Shown here: positions 32,902-44,750 of the stretch, one piece after another
Position numbering within the stretch: position 1 is the first letter of the stretch
How the letters are laid out: each line of letters begins with the position of its first letter
From: Aradus depressus
Lineage: Eukaryota; Arthropoda; Insecta; Hemiptera; Aradidae
DNA: 64,000 nucleotides
Reading direction: 5' to 3'
Assembly (NCBI GenBank): GCA_963662175.1
Contig: OY759215.1
Location: 22,867,079 to 22,931,078, forward strand
Translations under genes and position numbers: made by a program
Notes under the pieces: generated by a model
The model's input: the letters and a program-made list of their open reading frames with translations, nothing else
Told to the model about the DNA's origin: nothing
Databases searched by the model: none

Positions 32902-33108
32902 CATTCTAGAAATAGATAGGTAATTAAAATACACAATTTCTTTGTCCAACTTCACTATATATTCTCAAATACTCAACTAGTTTCGCCGTGTTAAGACATT
33001 ATTAATCTTGATAATGCCTTAACACGGTGAAACTAGTTGGAGTATTTGAGAATATATAGTGAAGTTTGACAAAGAAATTGTGTATTTTAATTATCTATTC
33101 CTAGAATG
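32902..33108. mobile_element. near-perfect foldback element, 207 bp
   Basis: The arms of about 95 bp run from CATTCTAG to CTAGAATG. Inner arm sequence includes CTCAAATACTCAACTAGTTT and its complement AAACTAGTTGGAGTATTTGA. The loop is about 20 bases. Only a few mismatches separate the arms, so the element or its folding is young. No coding potential. Confidence 0.85.
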
Positions 33109-33185
33109 GAGCTTCACAAAGTAAATCTGGAAACCATAAATTATTTATAATTACATTGTTTTCTTTCTTTTCTATATCTCGCACA

Positions 33186-33232
33186 TTGGGTCCTGATGAT
33201 GGGACGTAAGAACGTCCCGAAACATCGTTGGG
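33186..33232 (+). ncRNA. hammerhead-like motif 2 (within repeat)
   Basis: CTGATGA at 33193-33199, then T, a perfect 7-bp stem GGGACGT/ACGTCCC with loop AAGA, then GAAAC at 33219. The stem sequence is entirely different from motif 1, yet fully paired. The flank ATCGTTGGGA resembles GTTGGC of motif 1. Confidence 0.35.
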
Positions 33233-33424
33233 ATAAAGACACTTCCGAAAAATTGTTTTTTGAAAAATAGTTATCTTAATTTTTAATAAATTGAAAAATG
33301 TGTCTACTTATTATAAACGTATCTTGTATTAATTGTTTTATTATACTCATATATTTTTAATTATTTATTTGTTCAGTTTTTATTAATTTCATTTTACTTT
33401 TTTTAATAGTTTTGTTATTACTAC

Positions 33425-33570
33425 TAATCATAGATGTGTTAGACTCAAGTAGTTATAAATCTAATTTATAAGCTATCTTAATGTATAAATTCTTTTGATA
33501 ACCTATTACCATGTATTGGTTTAACGGAAATAAATTATATAATAATAAATTATTATTATTATGTCCATCA
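33425..33570 (+). repeat. LINE-like 3' tail, copy 2
   Basis: Second copy of the tail at 14880-15035, ending GGTTTAACGGAAATAAAT and a TAATAAATTATTATTAT tract. Both copies lie next to a hammerhead-like motif, at 15263 and 33192. Confidence 0.5.
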
Positions 33571-34059
33571 GAGCGATTCACAATAACTAACTCTCATTAG
33601 GGGAAAATTAATTTTGGTTGGCCTCTTTAGATCTACTATATTTTATTTATTTCATCATTCTGACGTTTCGGCTTCTACGAGCCATTTCCATACATCACAG
33701 AAACAATCATCAATAATTAATCATAATTGTTTTGAAAAGTCATTTTTCAACTGTAAATAGGTCATCTATTAACACATACATTTACCCATGTCCATATTAT
33801 TATAATTCTAATTATAATTCTAATTATTTATATGCGCTAAGTAACAAGGATGAATATTCGACGGGAGTCTTGCATGGACAGACTGTGAAGAAAGGTGGAG
33901 GGGAGGTTTGGTCTCTAGTAAACAATACGTAGAAAATCTAGGAGTAAACAAGATAGAAACTATAGGCGGCTTATTATGAAGATGAGGTCTGCTAGAAGAC
34001 CTGCAACTTATATTTTCGAGAAATGGTTTCATTTTAATGGTGACAACCTGTAAATTGAA

Positions 34060-34115
34060 AAACAAAAATTGTCGGTGAATCTGGCAATGTACTTCGTTTT
34101 CGCACTTCCATTAAA
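34060..34115 (+). repeat. family B terminal fragment
   Basis: Only the end AAAAATTGTCGGTGAATCTG GCAATGTACTTCG is present. Confidence 0.55.
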
Positions 34116-34514
34116 AACAAAATAGTCAAATACACTTTACTTGGAGGGAATGATAAATGGTATTTTGGATTAGAAGTGTTTTTAGTGATTATTTAAAATG
34201 GTAGAAGCGCAATAAGGATATTGTAGGATGTCGTGATTTGAGACAATAAATCATTTTGAGGGGCGGTCGTACACCTAATATTACGTTATCACAACTGGGA
34301 AAAGAAACAACAGAAAAGTGAGATTTAAAGTTTAAAAATTTATATCTGAACAAGGATCTCAGATGATAGCTTCGCTCGCTAACTCTGATTCTGCCGCCAT
34401 TTAATTCGTTTTAGCTCTAAGCCTCAACCTGGGGAATTTTTCTCTGACCTTTGCATTTTTTCCTGTCTCTGGGCCACTAAAATTCCAGAGCGCAAAGGCT
34501 CTATGTAGGATTTG

Positions 34515-34835
34515 TATGCCGCGTAATATGTAAGTAGTTGGTCTCCGTAATTACTGAGCTCAAAATCGCAGGTTTGAAACCCGGCCGAGGACCTTAGTTT
34601 ATTTTATCTGAGAAGTGAAAAAACCTTGACGCACGCTGTCCTTCCTTGATGGGACGTAAACGATAGTCCCGAGCCTTTGCAATGTCAGGTACTCGTTAAA
34701 GATCCCTACCCTAGATGATTAAAATTTAGTGTAGGCGAAATGGGGGGAGGTGGGTGCGCTCATGTCCTACAGAGTGACAAATGAGCGCTCTGGTAGTAGG
34801 CGATATGACCTTGTAGTTAAAGCATAATAACTAAC
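34515..34835 (+). mobile_element. SINE-S copy, diverged
   Basis: CTGAGCTCAAAATCGCAGGT and TTTGAAACCCGGCCGAGGAC identify the head; the body is complete to GTAGTTAAAGC, with an inserted G-rich stretch (ATGGGGGGAGGTGGGTG). Confidence 0.8.
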
Positions 34836-34859
34836 TCTTTAAATAAAAGTTGTAAAGAT

Positions 34860-35190
34860 AAGTGAAAGGCACATTCCATCTATAATACATTTTTGAAAGC
34901 CCTCCGGTTTTCGAGATACAATCCGAAAAGCGTTTTGAAATGACACATCAAAATCAATTTTTTAGACATATGCTTCATTTACGCGAAAACGGTTAGACCT
35001 ATCAAAAAATGATTATGTTCAAAAAATGTCAATTTAAATAGTTCCAACCACCATAATGCACTTAGATTTAAGATAGGACTAATACAAACAATGTTATAGA
35101 GACAAAGAATGTACAATTAATTCTTGTGAGAAATAGTACAATGTAATGTTTGAATTGTAACGTAGGGAAACAAATTTAAAAATATGTTTT
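34860..35190 (+). repeat. family C, right part
   Basis: AGCCCTCCGGTTTTCGAGAT, TTTACGCGAAAACGGTTAGA and TCAAAAAATGATTATG follow the order of the reference at 4.0-4.3 kb. Confidence 0.6.
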
Positions 35191-35283
35191 CATTCGGGTA
35201 GTTTTTTTTTTACTAAAAAGGATTATTAATAAAGAATAATTGATTGGATTTTTCCCACATGTAGGATCCTTGCTGGGTCAAAA

Positions 35284-35552
35284 ATAAGCCATTTGGTATG
35301 AAGAGCGGAAAGAAGGGTTGCGGGCAGTGCCGAAACAACGACTAAGTGGCGAAGAAATTTTCATTTTGGGGCACCACGAAAATTTAGTAACCGGGCAGAC
35401 AATTTTACTAGCCTGTCTAAAGTTACTAACCAGCCAAAGCCGCGTGAACCCACTAGTAATAAAAAAAAAAAATGAATTGACTGGATCAATCATATTAGGC
35501 GATCAATGGTATTCTCTTCAATCAAAAAATACATCATTTTCTCTTCTATATA
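35284..35552 (+). other. unassigned open frame
   Basis: An open frame reads AIWYEERKEGLRAVPKQRLS, then GEEIFILGHHENLVTGQTIL, then LACLKLLTSQSRVNPLV, and ends in lysines. The composition is protein-like, but there is no start context, splice site or family match. It may be a fragment of a transposon gene or a chance frame. Confidence 0.2.
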
Positions 35553-35639
35553 GTTTTCTTTGTTCACACATAATTACAGAAAATATGGGCATCTCAGTAT
35601 CAACTATTATGACCTAGAAATAGAAATCTGTTAAATTAA

Positions 35640-38500
35640 TTAATCAAAAGATTTGTTTAGAGTCTGAGAAATAGTATTCAGGAACCGGACAAACGAAGAC
35701 AACAAACACCGACTAACTGCAGTACCTACAACATTAACAGTGGCTTGAAGATGATGTCATCACATTGAAAGCGCTCGCCCACAGTACACGACCAGCAACC
35801 AGTGATGACGGTTTCCACCGAAAGGTATGACAACCAAAAGGTAAGACATTTTTTAGAATCAGAGAAATTGTGAAAAATATTATATATATTATTATTATAT
35901 ATATATATATATATATATATAGTAACTAACTGTAATATATATAAAATGTCGCCAGATTTGAGAGAGGACCGTACTAACAAAGTTATATTAACAAAGTCCA
36001 ACAGCCAAAGTTGTCTGTTAATTTGTTGATTTCATGATAATGTCATCTATATTTTTTACAAGGATTGAAAAATTGTAAATCTGCAAAAACTCTGATTTCG
36101 AAAAAAAAATGGAGAGTAAGCAGAACATTTAGCCATCGATATGTACATTTATTCCAATAAGTTTTTTTCATTATTCCCATCAATTTGAAAATACGATTCT
36201 AATTTTTTTTTTGTTTGTGGTCATATATTATATTGGTTTTTTAAATGTATATTGTTGTTCCTTCTTTAACAATATTGACCACCTGTTAAAAATGAAAACA
36301 ATGGACCAGCATTTTACATGATGGAGGGGAACACAAAATCAATAGAGAAAGCCATTTAACAGGGCTGACTGGGGACTCACAAAGGGCCCAGGCAACTCCA
36401 CTTAGAGGCCCTATTTCGAGTGCGCAGTGCCCTGCCCACAAATTAGGTGATGACAATTTTTTTTGGAGATTGCAAATTAATAATAAGTAGAGCTCGTGCC
36501 ATTCCCGTGCAATTTCATTTTAATGAGGTTTATCATGAACATGTTTGCTTTCGTTAATATTTCATCACATCTCCCACGAAACAGGTATAGTTATACCAAG
36601 CTCAAGAAGGTTGGTGACTATCGAACTCAAATTGTTTGGAAAAGGATGGAGATCAATGAACTCGAATGTTTCCAAATCTCCAAATTCAAAAAGGCTGGAG
36701 TATGGCTCATATTGCCATAGGTTGTGATTTATTATAAGTGTAGTGAAGATGGCGGTTAGGAGTTGAGAGTAGACTTTGGCTAATTTTAAATTTTAAAATT
36801 ATGAGAAGACAATGTCGTTAACTTCTTGTTACATGATGATCACATCTCCTCTTTATATCATTGAATAAAATGATGTAAGTTTACTAAATGTAATTTCAAA
36901 CCATATTTGAAATTACTTACAAAAATGCAACAGGTGGGTCAACGCTGTTATGTAAATTAGTTGGACATGTTTTTAACTTTGATTCGATATTTGCATATTA
37001 TGAACTGCATGTTGGGAAGTGTGCCAAGTCTCCCCTAATAGCTCTATTCTCAAACCTTGAAAGGATTAAAACTTTGTTACAAAATTTGCGATAAGGAAAT
37101 AAAATTTGAGTAATTATTTAAAAAACCAACATGGCAGTTTTGAAGAAAGAAAACTCAATTTAAAACAAAAACTAAATAAACAAATAATCATAAAATCAGA
37201 AGATAAAGGAGGATAAGATAAATATATATATGACTAGGGTCATGGAGTGGGTCACCGGACTGAGCTCGGATCAGGTGAGTCCTTGTTAAGTTCTCTCTAC
37301 TCTGACTAGCACGACGCTCTGTTCTGCTCGCTTCTCTCTCTGCCCTGCCCTGCCACGGTTCGCCCCATGTATGCTGTTGTACTCTGCCAACTTCATGTTC
37401 ACTTGTCTTGTCTCTCACTCGGTTAATATTCAATGCCAGGTCACCGGGTTGTTAGGTTCATTCCATCAGCACTTTATTATTCATTTATTTTAAATTTTAT
37501 TTTATTTTTCTTCTATATTACGAGAATATTTCTTATTTTAGTCACTTTTTCTTTTCTCATTTTTTTCTTTTTACCAAAGAATATATTTTTATTTATTTAT
37601 ATATATTGTAACCACCTTTCCCCTTCTTGAGAGAGTGCGTGAGAGTGAATTTAATTAGTAAATAAAAATTTAAATCGAAAAATTATCAAAATTGAAAATT
37701 ATTAAAATCGCGACTTTAAATAAAAAATACCTGGATAGCTGGGTACACTCCTCACGGGAAGGACGGTTACAAGTTCCTAATGTGTAGTTGACACCAGTAA
37801 TTAATAATAATTAATTACTGTTGGAAACTTGAAGAAGCATGAGTGGGGGGAAATGGAATATTCATTTTAATAAGAACACAATATACAAAACAATTTACAA
37901 AATATAATTTACAAACAAAATGGGCCTATGTCGGAAAGACTGAATCGTTTCTAAAAACATCTACCCTAGAATCGATATTACAGGTACCTTGATTATGATA
38001 TCCCTGGCGATGACGGTGCGATTATCTTTATCTGGACATCCCGCATAAATCATCCAGTCACGTATTTCATAAGACATTGAAGATCTGTCTGGTTTCGAGG
38101 CCACACTAGAAGTTACATTTTTCACTGGCTTTACACCGTCCGAAATACACTATATCTCACTAACTAGTTCGATGTGGCCTGAACGGCCCAAGCTTGAAGA
38201 AGGAGTTGATTTACTCACATATTTAAAATTAAACTGTAAAATCTAAAATAGAAAGAAAACTGACGAGAACTGTGCGGCCCCAACTCTTCCCGGGCACAAC
38301 TCTTGATTTTCGTGGGGTGGGAATGGATCCCGACATGTTATTGGCTGTTTGTTCCCGCCTAATTTACTTCCAGCCAATCACCGATCACCGGTTGCATCAG
38401 TCAATTCCGAGAACGGGGGATTGCTAGCCCGGCCTGGCCGTTCAGGCAACACCGGATGTAAACAATTATCTTGCTTCCTTCCTTTCGTCTATATCCTTTG
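35640..38500. other. no supported gene
   Basis: AT-rich with a TA run near 35.9 kb. A less AT-rich block at 37230-37440 contains a short plus-strand frame ending in the donor-like CAG/GTGAGT. 38280-38500 is moderately GC-rich. No homology is recognised. Confidence 0.4.
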
Positions 38501-38507
38501 TTCCTTG

Positions 38508-38710
38508 TTTTCGCTCCTAGCGATCGCGATTCTCTCGCAGGCATCGCTAGTTCCGAGCATGTTCTTCCAAATGAAATTATCTTCAATTTAACTCCAAACA
38601 ACCCACAATTCGCTCTTGTTTTGCTCCTAGCGATTGCGATTCACTCGCAGGCATCGCTAGTTCCAAGCATATTCTTCTAAATTAAATCCTCTTTAAATCA
38701 GCTCCAAGTG
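38508..38710. repeat. about 115-bp tandem duplication
   Basis: CGCTCCTAGCGATCGCGATT, CAGGCATCGCTAGTTCCGAG and CATGTTCTTCCAAATG at 38512-38580 recur as TGCTCCTAGCGATTGCGATT, CAGGCATCGCTAGTTCCAAG and CATATTCTTCTAAATT at 38626-38690. GC-rich relative to flanks; no conserved frame through both. Confidence 0.8.
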
Positions 38711-38739
38711 GCCTTGATTCGCTCATAGTGCCACAGGTC

Positions 38740-39142
38740 CTTGCTGTATAATAATAATAATAATTGTCTATAAGGTAGACATGCTACAATATACATACAT
38801 ATATTCTCTTTTTATGTATTTCTTGTCTTCAATAGTTTTCTTTATCCTTAGGGATTCTTCTATCTTAATATGTACTTTATTAATTTATCAAGTTACTATC
38901 ATGTCCACTTGTATTATTATTCTCTTTATTATTGTTGATTATATCTAAGTATATATATATTTACTTTTCCTTCTTATTGATAAATGTCAAAGATAGAATG
39001 AATATGTCTAATTATTAACAGCGATGTATAGTCCTAGCTGCCTGCTGCCCTCCCACACTCAGACTCCGTCTTCTGGGAGGAGGTAGCCTATTTATCATTT
39101 GTCTTATTTTGTAATGATTTAAAGGCATTGAATAAAAAAAAA
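38740..39142 (+). mobile_element. probable LINE 3' UTR with poly(A)
   Basis: A T-rich stretch with a TAATAATAATAATAA run near 38749 ends in GAATAAAAAAAAAAA at 39130. A GC-richer patch (CTGCCTGCTGCCCTCCCACA) precedes the tail. A reversed relative seems to occur near 52660-53040. No reverse transcriptase motif is left. Confidence 0.4.
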
Positions 39143-39156
39143 AATATATACATATA

Positions 39157-39383
39157 TGTGACGGTCATTACAGGATTTTTTTATACCAACAACGCTTACA
39201 GATCACTCTCTCTCCCCCTCCCCTTCTCAAAATCATTTCATTTTGTCCCTTAGTACAACGTTATCTTGATAGTAGACATTCTTATATCCAGTAATGCCAA
39301 TATGAAATAATTTTGAGAAGGAGGAGAGAGAGTGAACTATAAACATGGTTGGTATAAGAAAGTCCTATAATGGCCACATCACA
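39157..39383. mobile_element. MITE family D, complete copy
   Basis: The terminal inverted repeat TGTGACGGTCATTACAGGAT is answered by AGTCCTATAATGGCCACATC at the right end. Internal arms (CTCTCTCTCCCCCTCCCCTT and its complement) extend the hairpin to about 95 bp each side. A second complete copy lies at 58357 and a half copy at 13255. Confidence 0.75.
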
Positions 39384-39399
39384 TTTTTTTTTTTATATT

Positions 39400-41100
39400 A
39401 AGCATTAACCATATATATGTAATAACAACATAGCTGATGTTAGAGGATTTTATTGAAAATGACGACTGAATACCTTGTCAAGAAGAGGTCTCGATGCATA
39501 AATCCGAGATACTTTTATGCTCTTTCCTCCCAGAATGCTATAACAAGAGATTTTCCGCCAAGTTTACTGCTTCCCCCTTTAGTGTATGTCAGTCATTTAT
39601 GGCGAGACACCCCCTGCACTGTCTGCATCGACAAACTAGTCAAATCCTCCAAACCTAATTGCTTATATTATTATTTTTGTTGGTTCCGCAGGCAGCCTTG
39701 ACCCACGTCAACTTCACAACAATAAGACGAACTTCATGACATCCTCAAAAAATTGCAAAAATACAAGAGTAAAATGAACATGTTGATATTTAATATATCT
39801 TAAAAAATCAACATTTCTTAATAAAGCCGAGCCTTCAGACGTGATTCGGCTGTTCTCTCCCCGATCTGATCGAGAAGAGCAAGCGACACAACGGAGATAG
39901 CCGAGCGGAACATTTCCACCAACTTCGTGATTTCATGATAACATAGTCCATAACGTGATCCGTGTTCGGTTCCTAACGAATCCCCAGAGGCCTTAAAGGT
40001 AAGACGTAAGACTTTGGACATCGACTCTGAAACGTGCCTGTGTTATGTATGAAATCAGGAGGTTAGAAAAATGAAATTCCATTGAAAATTTCATATCGAA
40101 CTTTTGACTGATCAAATCCGAAGCCCAAATGAATGTTGTTATCCATATATTGTTTGATTCAATGACGGATAAAAAAGGCTCTGGTTGATCGATAGGTTAA
40201 TGTCAAAGTGGCAAATGGGATGGACAAGGGGCTCTAGTTTGACATTAAGTTGGCAATATTCCTAGTACAGGACAGAGGCCGATCCAATAGTCATTCAAGT
40301 AAATTGACACTTGTCGTAGTCAATGGGAGGCCGAGTCTGCGCGGCATCAGCCTCCTTCTTGTCCTGTGGGTGTCGATATAGTAAAAACTGGGGGCTCTGA
40401 CGCCGCCACTTCCGGCAACTCTAGCCTACACTACTGACAGCAATAAAAAAAATCGACTACCGGTAGTTGCGCTAAATCGGGAAATCCAAAGTAATAGATT
40501 GCGTATATTCATTTGGCTAGATGATTTCGGATGGGTACTCAACGCCCCGGTGCCAGAAACGGCCTGCGGAAGAATCCGAAAATACCGCAGTACACAATTG
40601 TTATTTCTAATAGTTATTATTTTTTTTTTACATATTTACAATTGTTAAAAAAATAACCATTAATACATTTTATGACAATGATGTAAAATAAAATAATAAT
40701 AAATGAGAAGGTAAGGAATATAACAAAAAATAATAGGTAATAATTACAGATACAATGTTTCTACAAATTATGAAGAATATGTATAAAATAATAAATACAG
40801 TAAAATCCTTTTATAACGATTCCTGATATAATGATTTTCCGGATATAATGATGTAAAACCCGTATCTAGATTGGTTTGTTATTTAAAAGTGAAGAAATAA
40901 ATCCGGATATAACGATGTTAGGTATAACGATATTCTGTATAAAACGATCTAAAACATAAGAAAAAGTTGTTTTTTGAAAAGACATGCCATTAGGGGTTTT
41001 AAAGCCGAGTCAGTTATGAGACTACCTGAAATTGAATCCCTCTCGATATGAATGATGTATCACTGAAAAATTGTGACTTATATGCATTATGACGTAACTA
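39400..41100. other. no supported gene
   Basis: Contains the reversed LINE-like A-rich stretch (40605-40800) and pogo-like fragment (40798-40960). The segment 40200-40600 is non-repetitive within the window and unassigned. Confidence 0.4.
40798..40960. repeat. pogo/Tigger-like terminal fragment
   Basis: It begins ACAGTAAAATCCTTTTATAA and carries several degenerate copies of GATATAATGAT, GGATATAACGATG and GTATAACGATATTC, as in subterminal repeats of pogo-like elements. No partner end was identified. Confidence 0.4.
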
Positions 41101-41375
41101 TGAGGGCGTCTGCAGCACGCAGGTAGCGTTCGAAATCCTTAGAGAAAAACCTTGAGCAGGCCGTGCTTCGAAAGGGACGTTAAGCGATAGTTCCGAGCCA
41201 GTGCGATGTCAGATACTCGTTAAAGATCCCTAACCTAGGAAACCTGCGTTGGCAGCATTTAGGACTCCCACAGTAGAGACAGGCTCATGTCCAACAGAGC
41301 GATGAAAGAGCGCTCTGGAGTAGGCGATATAACCTCACAGTTAAAGTCAAGGCATGAGTCACAAAAACAAACAAA
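41100..41375 (+). mobile_element. SINE-S copy, diverged head
   Basis: The body from AAAAACCTTGAGCAGGCCGT to CAAGGCATGAGTCACAAAAA is clear. The tRNA-like head is reduced to about 40 bases. Confidence 0.8.
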
Positions 41376-41384
41376 GAGTTATTC

Positions 41385-41668
41385 CCAAGAGTTAGTTAGT
41401 ATTTGTGACTCATGCCCGGACTTTTAACTACGAGGTCATATCGCCTACTGCTCATTCTGGTGGCTCTGGTGAAGATCAGCTACTGTGGAGGTCCTAAATT
41501 TCGTCTATTCAGGCTTAGTTGCCTAGAAGTTTTTATTGAGTATGACATCGTACAGACTCGGGACCATCGCTTAATAAAAAATCAAATGGCCTTGTCCGGG
41601 TTTCGAACCCGCCCTCTTGAGCTCAGAAGGTAAGCATGCTACTACCTCTGAGCTATCGGCGCTCTCAA
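41385..41668 (-). mobile_element. SINE-S copy
   Basis: From TTGTGACTCATGCCCGGACT to GAGCTATCGGCGCTCTC; the B box reads GGGTTTCGAACCCGCCC. It lies tail-to-tail with the preceding copy, about 10 bp apart. Confidence 0.85.
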
Positions 41669-41694
41669 ATATTGTGATCCCCATTTGTAATCCC

Positions 41695-41955
41695 TCATTC
41701 CTCTTCCCCTCCTCCTTGAAAACAGAAATAGACTGCCTTGATATTTGATATCCAGATAATTTTGCAGTTTTCTTCTTTGAAATCCCTTTCTAGAGCTTCA
41801 TTTCTACATTTTCGTTTCCTGCTGTCTCTCTTTATTTTCCCCAGAAGTTTCCGGAAGAACGATATCTCAGCAGCCGTCATATTTCTTGCATGTTCCTCCA
41901 GTGTGGTTCGGCTCTCATTGTCCTACTGGTTGATGGAAGAACGAAGACGAATGTA
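41695..41955 (-). pseudogene. possible RTE-like LINE fragment
   Basis: The minus strand reads MTAAEISFFRKLLGKIKRDS, then RKRKCRNEALERDF. This resembles the block in RTE-type elements just before the RWAGHV region (AEMRFLR...GKTRRDRIRNE). No RWAGHV follows. Low-to-moderate support. Confidence 0.45.
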
Positions 41956-44180
41956 TTGAGTTGTCTTTTTATTTTTTATTTAAGTTTACGAAGCCCTCCT
42001 GTATGAACTTAAAGGGAGGCCCAAAGGTGCTGTGTCCGCCGTTTCCTTCCTCTCTGACACAATGATACTATCACAGGCTTTGTCTCCGAGGGCAGACTAG
42101 AGATGGAGTCTTGCCGGCATGAATACACGATCTGTATTGATCATGTATAAATATGGAGGTAAGCTATAAAACCAGCGCCCATTGGCTCCACTCCTAATAT
42201 AGTCCTCTTCAATCACCTTCCATCCATATTTAGGGCACGTTCCTAGATTGTGCTTGAATCCGTGTTAATAACCACTGTAATAAATTTCTTCTCGAAATGC
42301 TATCTCTTCCATTTTCACCCTACTATTTCTAATGCTGTCTGCTTTCTTGATCTTATTCTTATACATTGTCTTTTATCACGGCATCTGAAATATGTATGCA
42401 TTGCTATCAAGATATCACGGAGCAATGGGCCAGCTATTGTTAGTTAATTGTGATTTTTTGAATGAAATCTTGAGATTCAGGAAGTAGTAAGAAAACGACT
42501 GCTCACTGCATCTCGCAGATTTTATTTACTGGGAACAGGGATAAGGGCTCGAACTCTTAACACTAATCAACACAGACAACTTACAAATGATGACTCCTGG
42601 GTTCACTGGGTCATTGTCCGACATCATAGTGTAAATTTCCGGATATTTTGGACTTTTTTTATACAAAAAGGACTAAGAGGTATGTATGTACGTATGAGCA
42701 ATACGAAAATGTCGATCCTAATCTCAGGGAACATGGATGGCAGGCACTCAGAGAAGCAGTTCATTTCAGTGCCTTTTTCGCTGAAAACACAATACGAACT
42801 AGAGGCGGTGGAATATGTCGCTCCATAAAGGAAGCAGTATGGACGGCGTCTACTCCCACAAACTCTCTTCACAGGCAGGATCTTCCAGCTTATCCCAAGA
42901 ATATCCGGAGAAGGTATTACACTAGACAATATTAAACTGACGTAAATTTAACTTCTTCAATATGCTTCTTTAATTCTCCTTAAATGTTGAAAATGGTAAC
43001 CCCTAGAGTAAAACTCACTGAGTCCTCAGATAGTCTGCGGTAGCTGTACCATTAAGAAATGACAATGGCTCTTGAAGCATAAGACGCGAGAAGGCAGAAC
43101 TCATCGGCTCCCACGTTGCACAAACATTCACACCATATCAAGGTATATAATCCAATACATGACAACATTGTATCACAATCACTACACATGCCTCTTCAAC
43201 TTTCACCCCCGCATTCATACTTCCCCAAATTATTTCGAAATTCAGAATATCCCCAAAAATAAGTCCCCAGAATACGATTTCAACACGACTGAAGTTCTCA
43301 AGTAATTACCTCGCGAGATCTATTTATCTGCATACTTCGCACAACATTACTTTATTTTAAAGAGAAACGTTCTAGTAAAAAAATATTTTTTGGCGGTTCA
43401 TACTTTCTGAAAGTTTATAAAATTTTATATTGAAATCATTTTTATAAATATGGAATTTGAGATGATTAACAATCGAGATGTCAGGAGTCCATAGTGGTGA
43501 ACTCATACATATGTGGATGAGTAGCATTTCAAATATGTAGCTCTGTTTCGAGCTCTCAGGTCCTCAATGCTTCGAATTGAGTCTAAAATAAATAAAATAA
43601 ATAAAAATATATAAAATAAAATTCTAAATATTAACAACAACTTCTTGACCTGCAATTTCAATTTTCACTTAAAGGGTATTTTATTCATTTATTTGTTCCT
43701 CCATAACTTTTACTTTATACCTCTACCATTTTACCTAATTTAAAGTAAATAAATTAAATTGTTGACATGCATTTACTTTTTTTTTAAATTATTTTCTTTC
43801 GGATCCAAAATTTAAAATAAAAATCTTTAAAAATGCTCAAAATAATAGAATGCTAAATAGTGAAACTGGTATGAAAATATCGTTGATAATTAATATTTGA
43901 TGTAGGTTAGTTCTGTATGGGGCAGTAGGCCATTGGCACTTTCATAGTACTATAAATGCATGAAGCATGCGCAGTTTAGCCTGGATTTATTCAATTCTCT
44001 CATAGATCTTGAAAGTAGCTCTCATTATCTCTCAGACTAAACGTAGTAACTATTATATAATTTTTGTTTCTAAATTTAGAAAATAAATAAAAATATTCTT
44101 GTTATTCTAATGCATTTATTGTTGTTCTAATAACAATATGTTGAGTTTTTATTGTGTATAGTGTGCGCAACATAATGTTT
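41955..44180. other. no supported gene
   Basis: A plus-strand frame at 42648-42935 includes ENVDPNLREHGWQALREAVH but matches nothing I know. A frame at 43072-43305 is His/Asn/Thr-rich and probably chance. The rest is AT-rich. Confidence 0.35.
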
Positions 44181-44205
44181 CTAGATAGATAGATGGATGG
44201 ATGGT
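44181..44205. repeat. GATA/GATG microsatellite
   Basis: Three TAGA units followed by three TGGA units. Confidence 0.8.
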
Positions 44206-44750
44206 TCATGCTCCTAAACAAACCTCATGTTGGTAGCGTGCTCATGTGTTCAATGGACGGAGTTCCCTCAGTAGCTTTCATACCACTGAGATAGGACTTG
44301 ACCTGGAGAGAGCTCCAGATCCGAATAGAGCCGAACATGGTCGAACCCACACGAACCCTTTAAGGGGTGATGGGGAAAATGTAACATTTCTTCCTTCTAC
44401 CCCATTAAGTACGGAGAATGTCTATTAAATAAATTTCTTTTTCCCCTAAATCAAAGCAATAGAGGCTTCAAATGTTGTTTTGTTGTAAATTATATGTCTT
44501 CGAATTGTGTTTATAAACTAGAAACTAGAATTAGGTAATGATTAGATTTCTTTTTGGGCAGTACATAGGATTACATAAAGACAGGAGCGTCGTACATACG
44601 CCACGTAAGGAGAACACGCGTCATGCTTTTTCACCCTGCTAAGGTCATTCTTTTATTTTCGAGATGAATCAGTCATACAAAAAATTAATTAGAAAGCTAT
44701 CCATAATTTTTTTTTGTAATTGAATAACATAATTGGGAACATAGAACACA

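Noticed and set aside
42648..42935. Plus-strand frame with ENVDPNLREHGWQALREAVH
   Set aside because: It reads like a protein in part, but no splice sites, start context or family match could be seen, and the opposite strand is equally open.
44181..44205. CRISPR or other array
   Set aside because: It is a plain GATA/GATG microsatellite; no spacer structure exists anywhere in the window.
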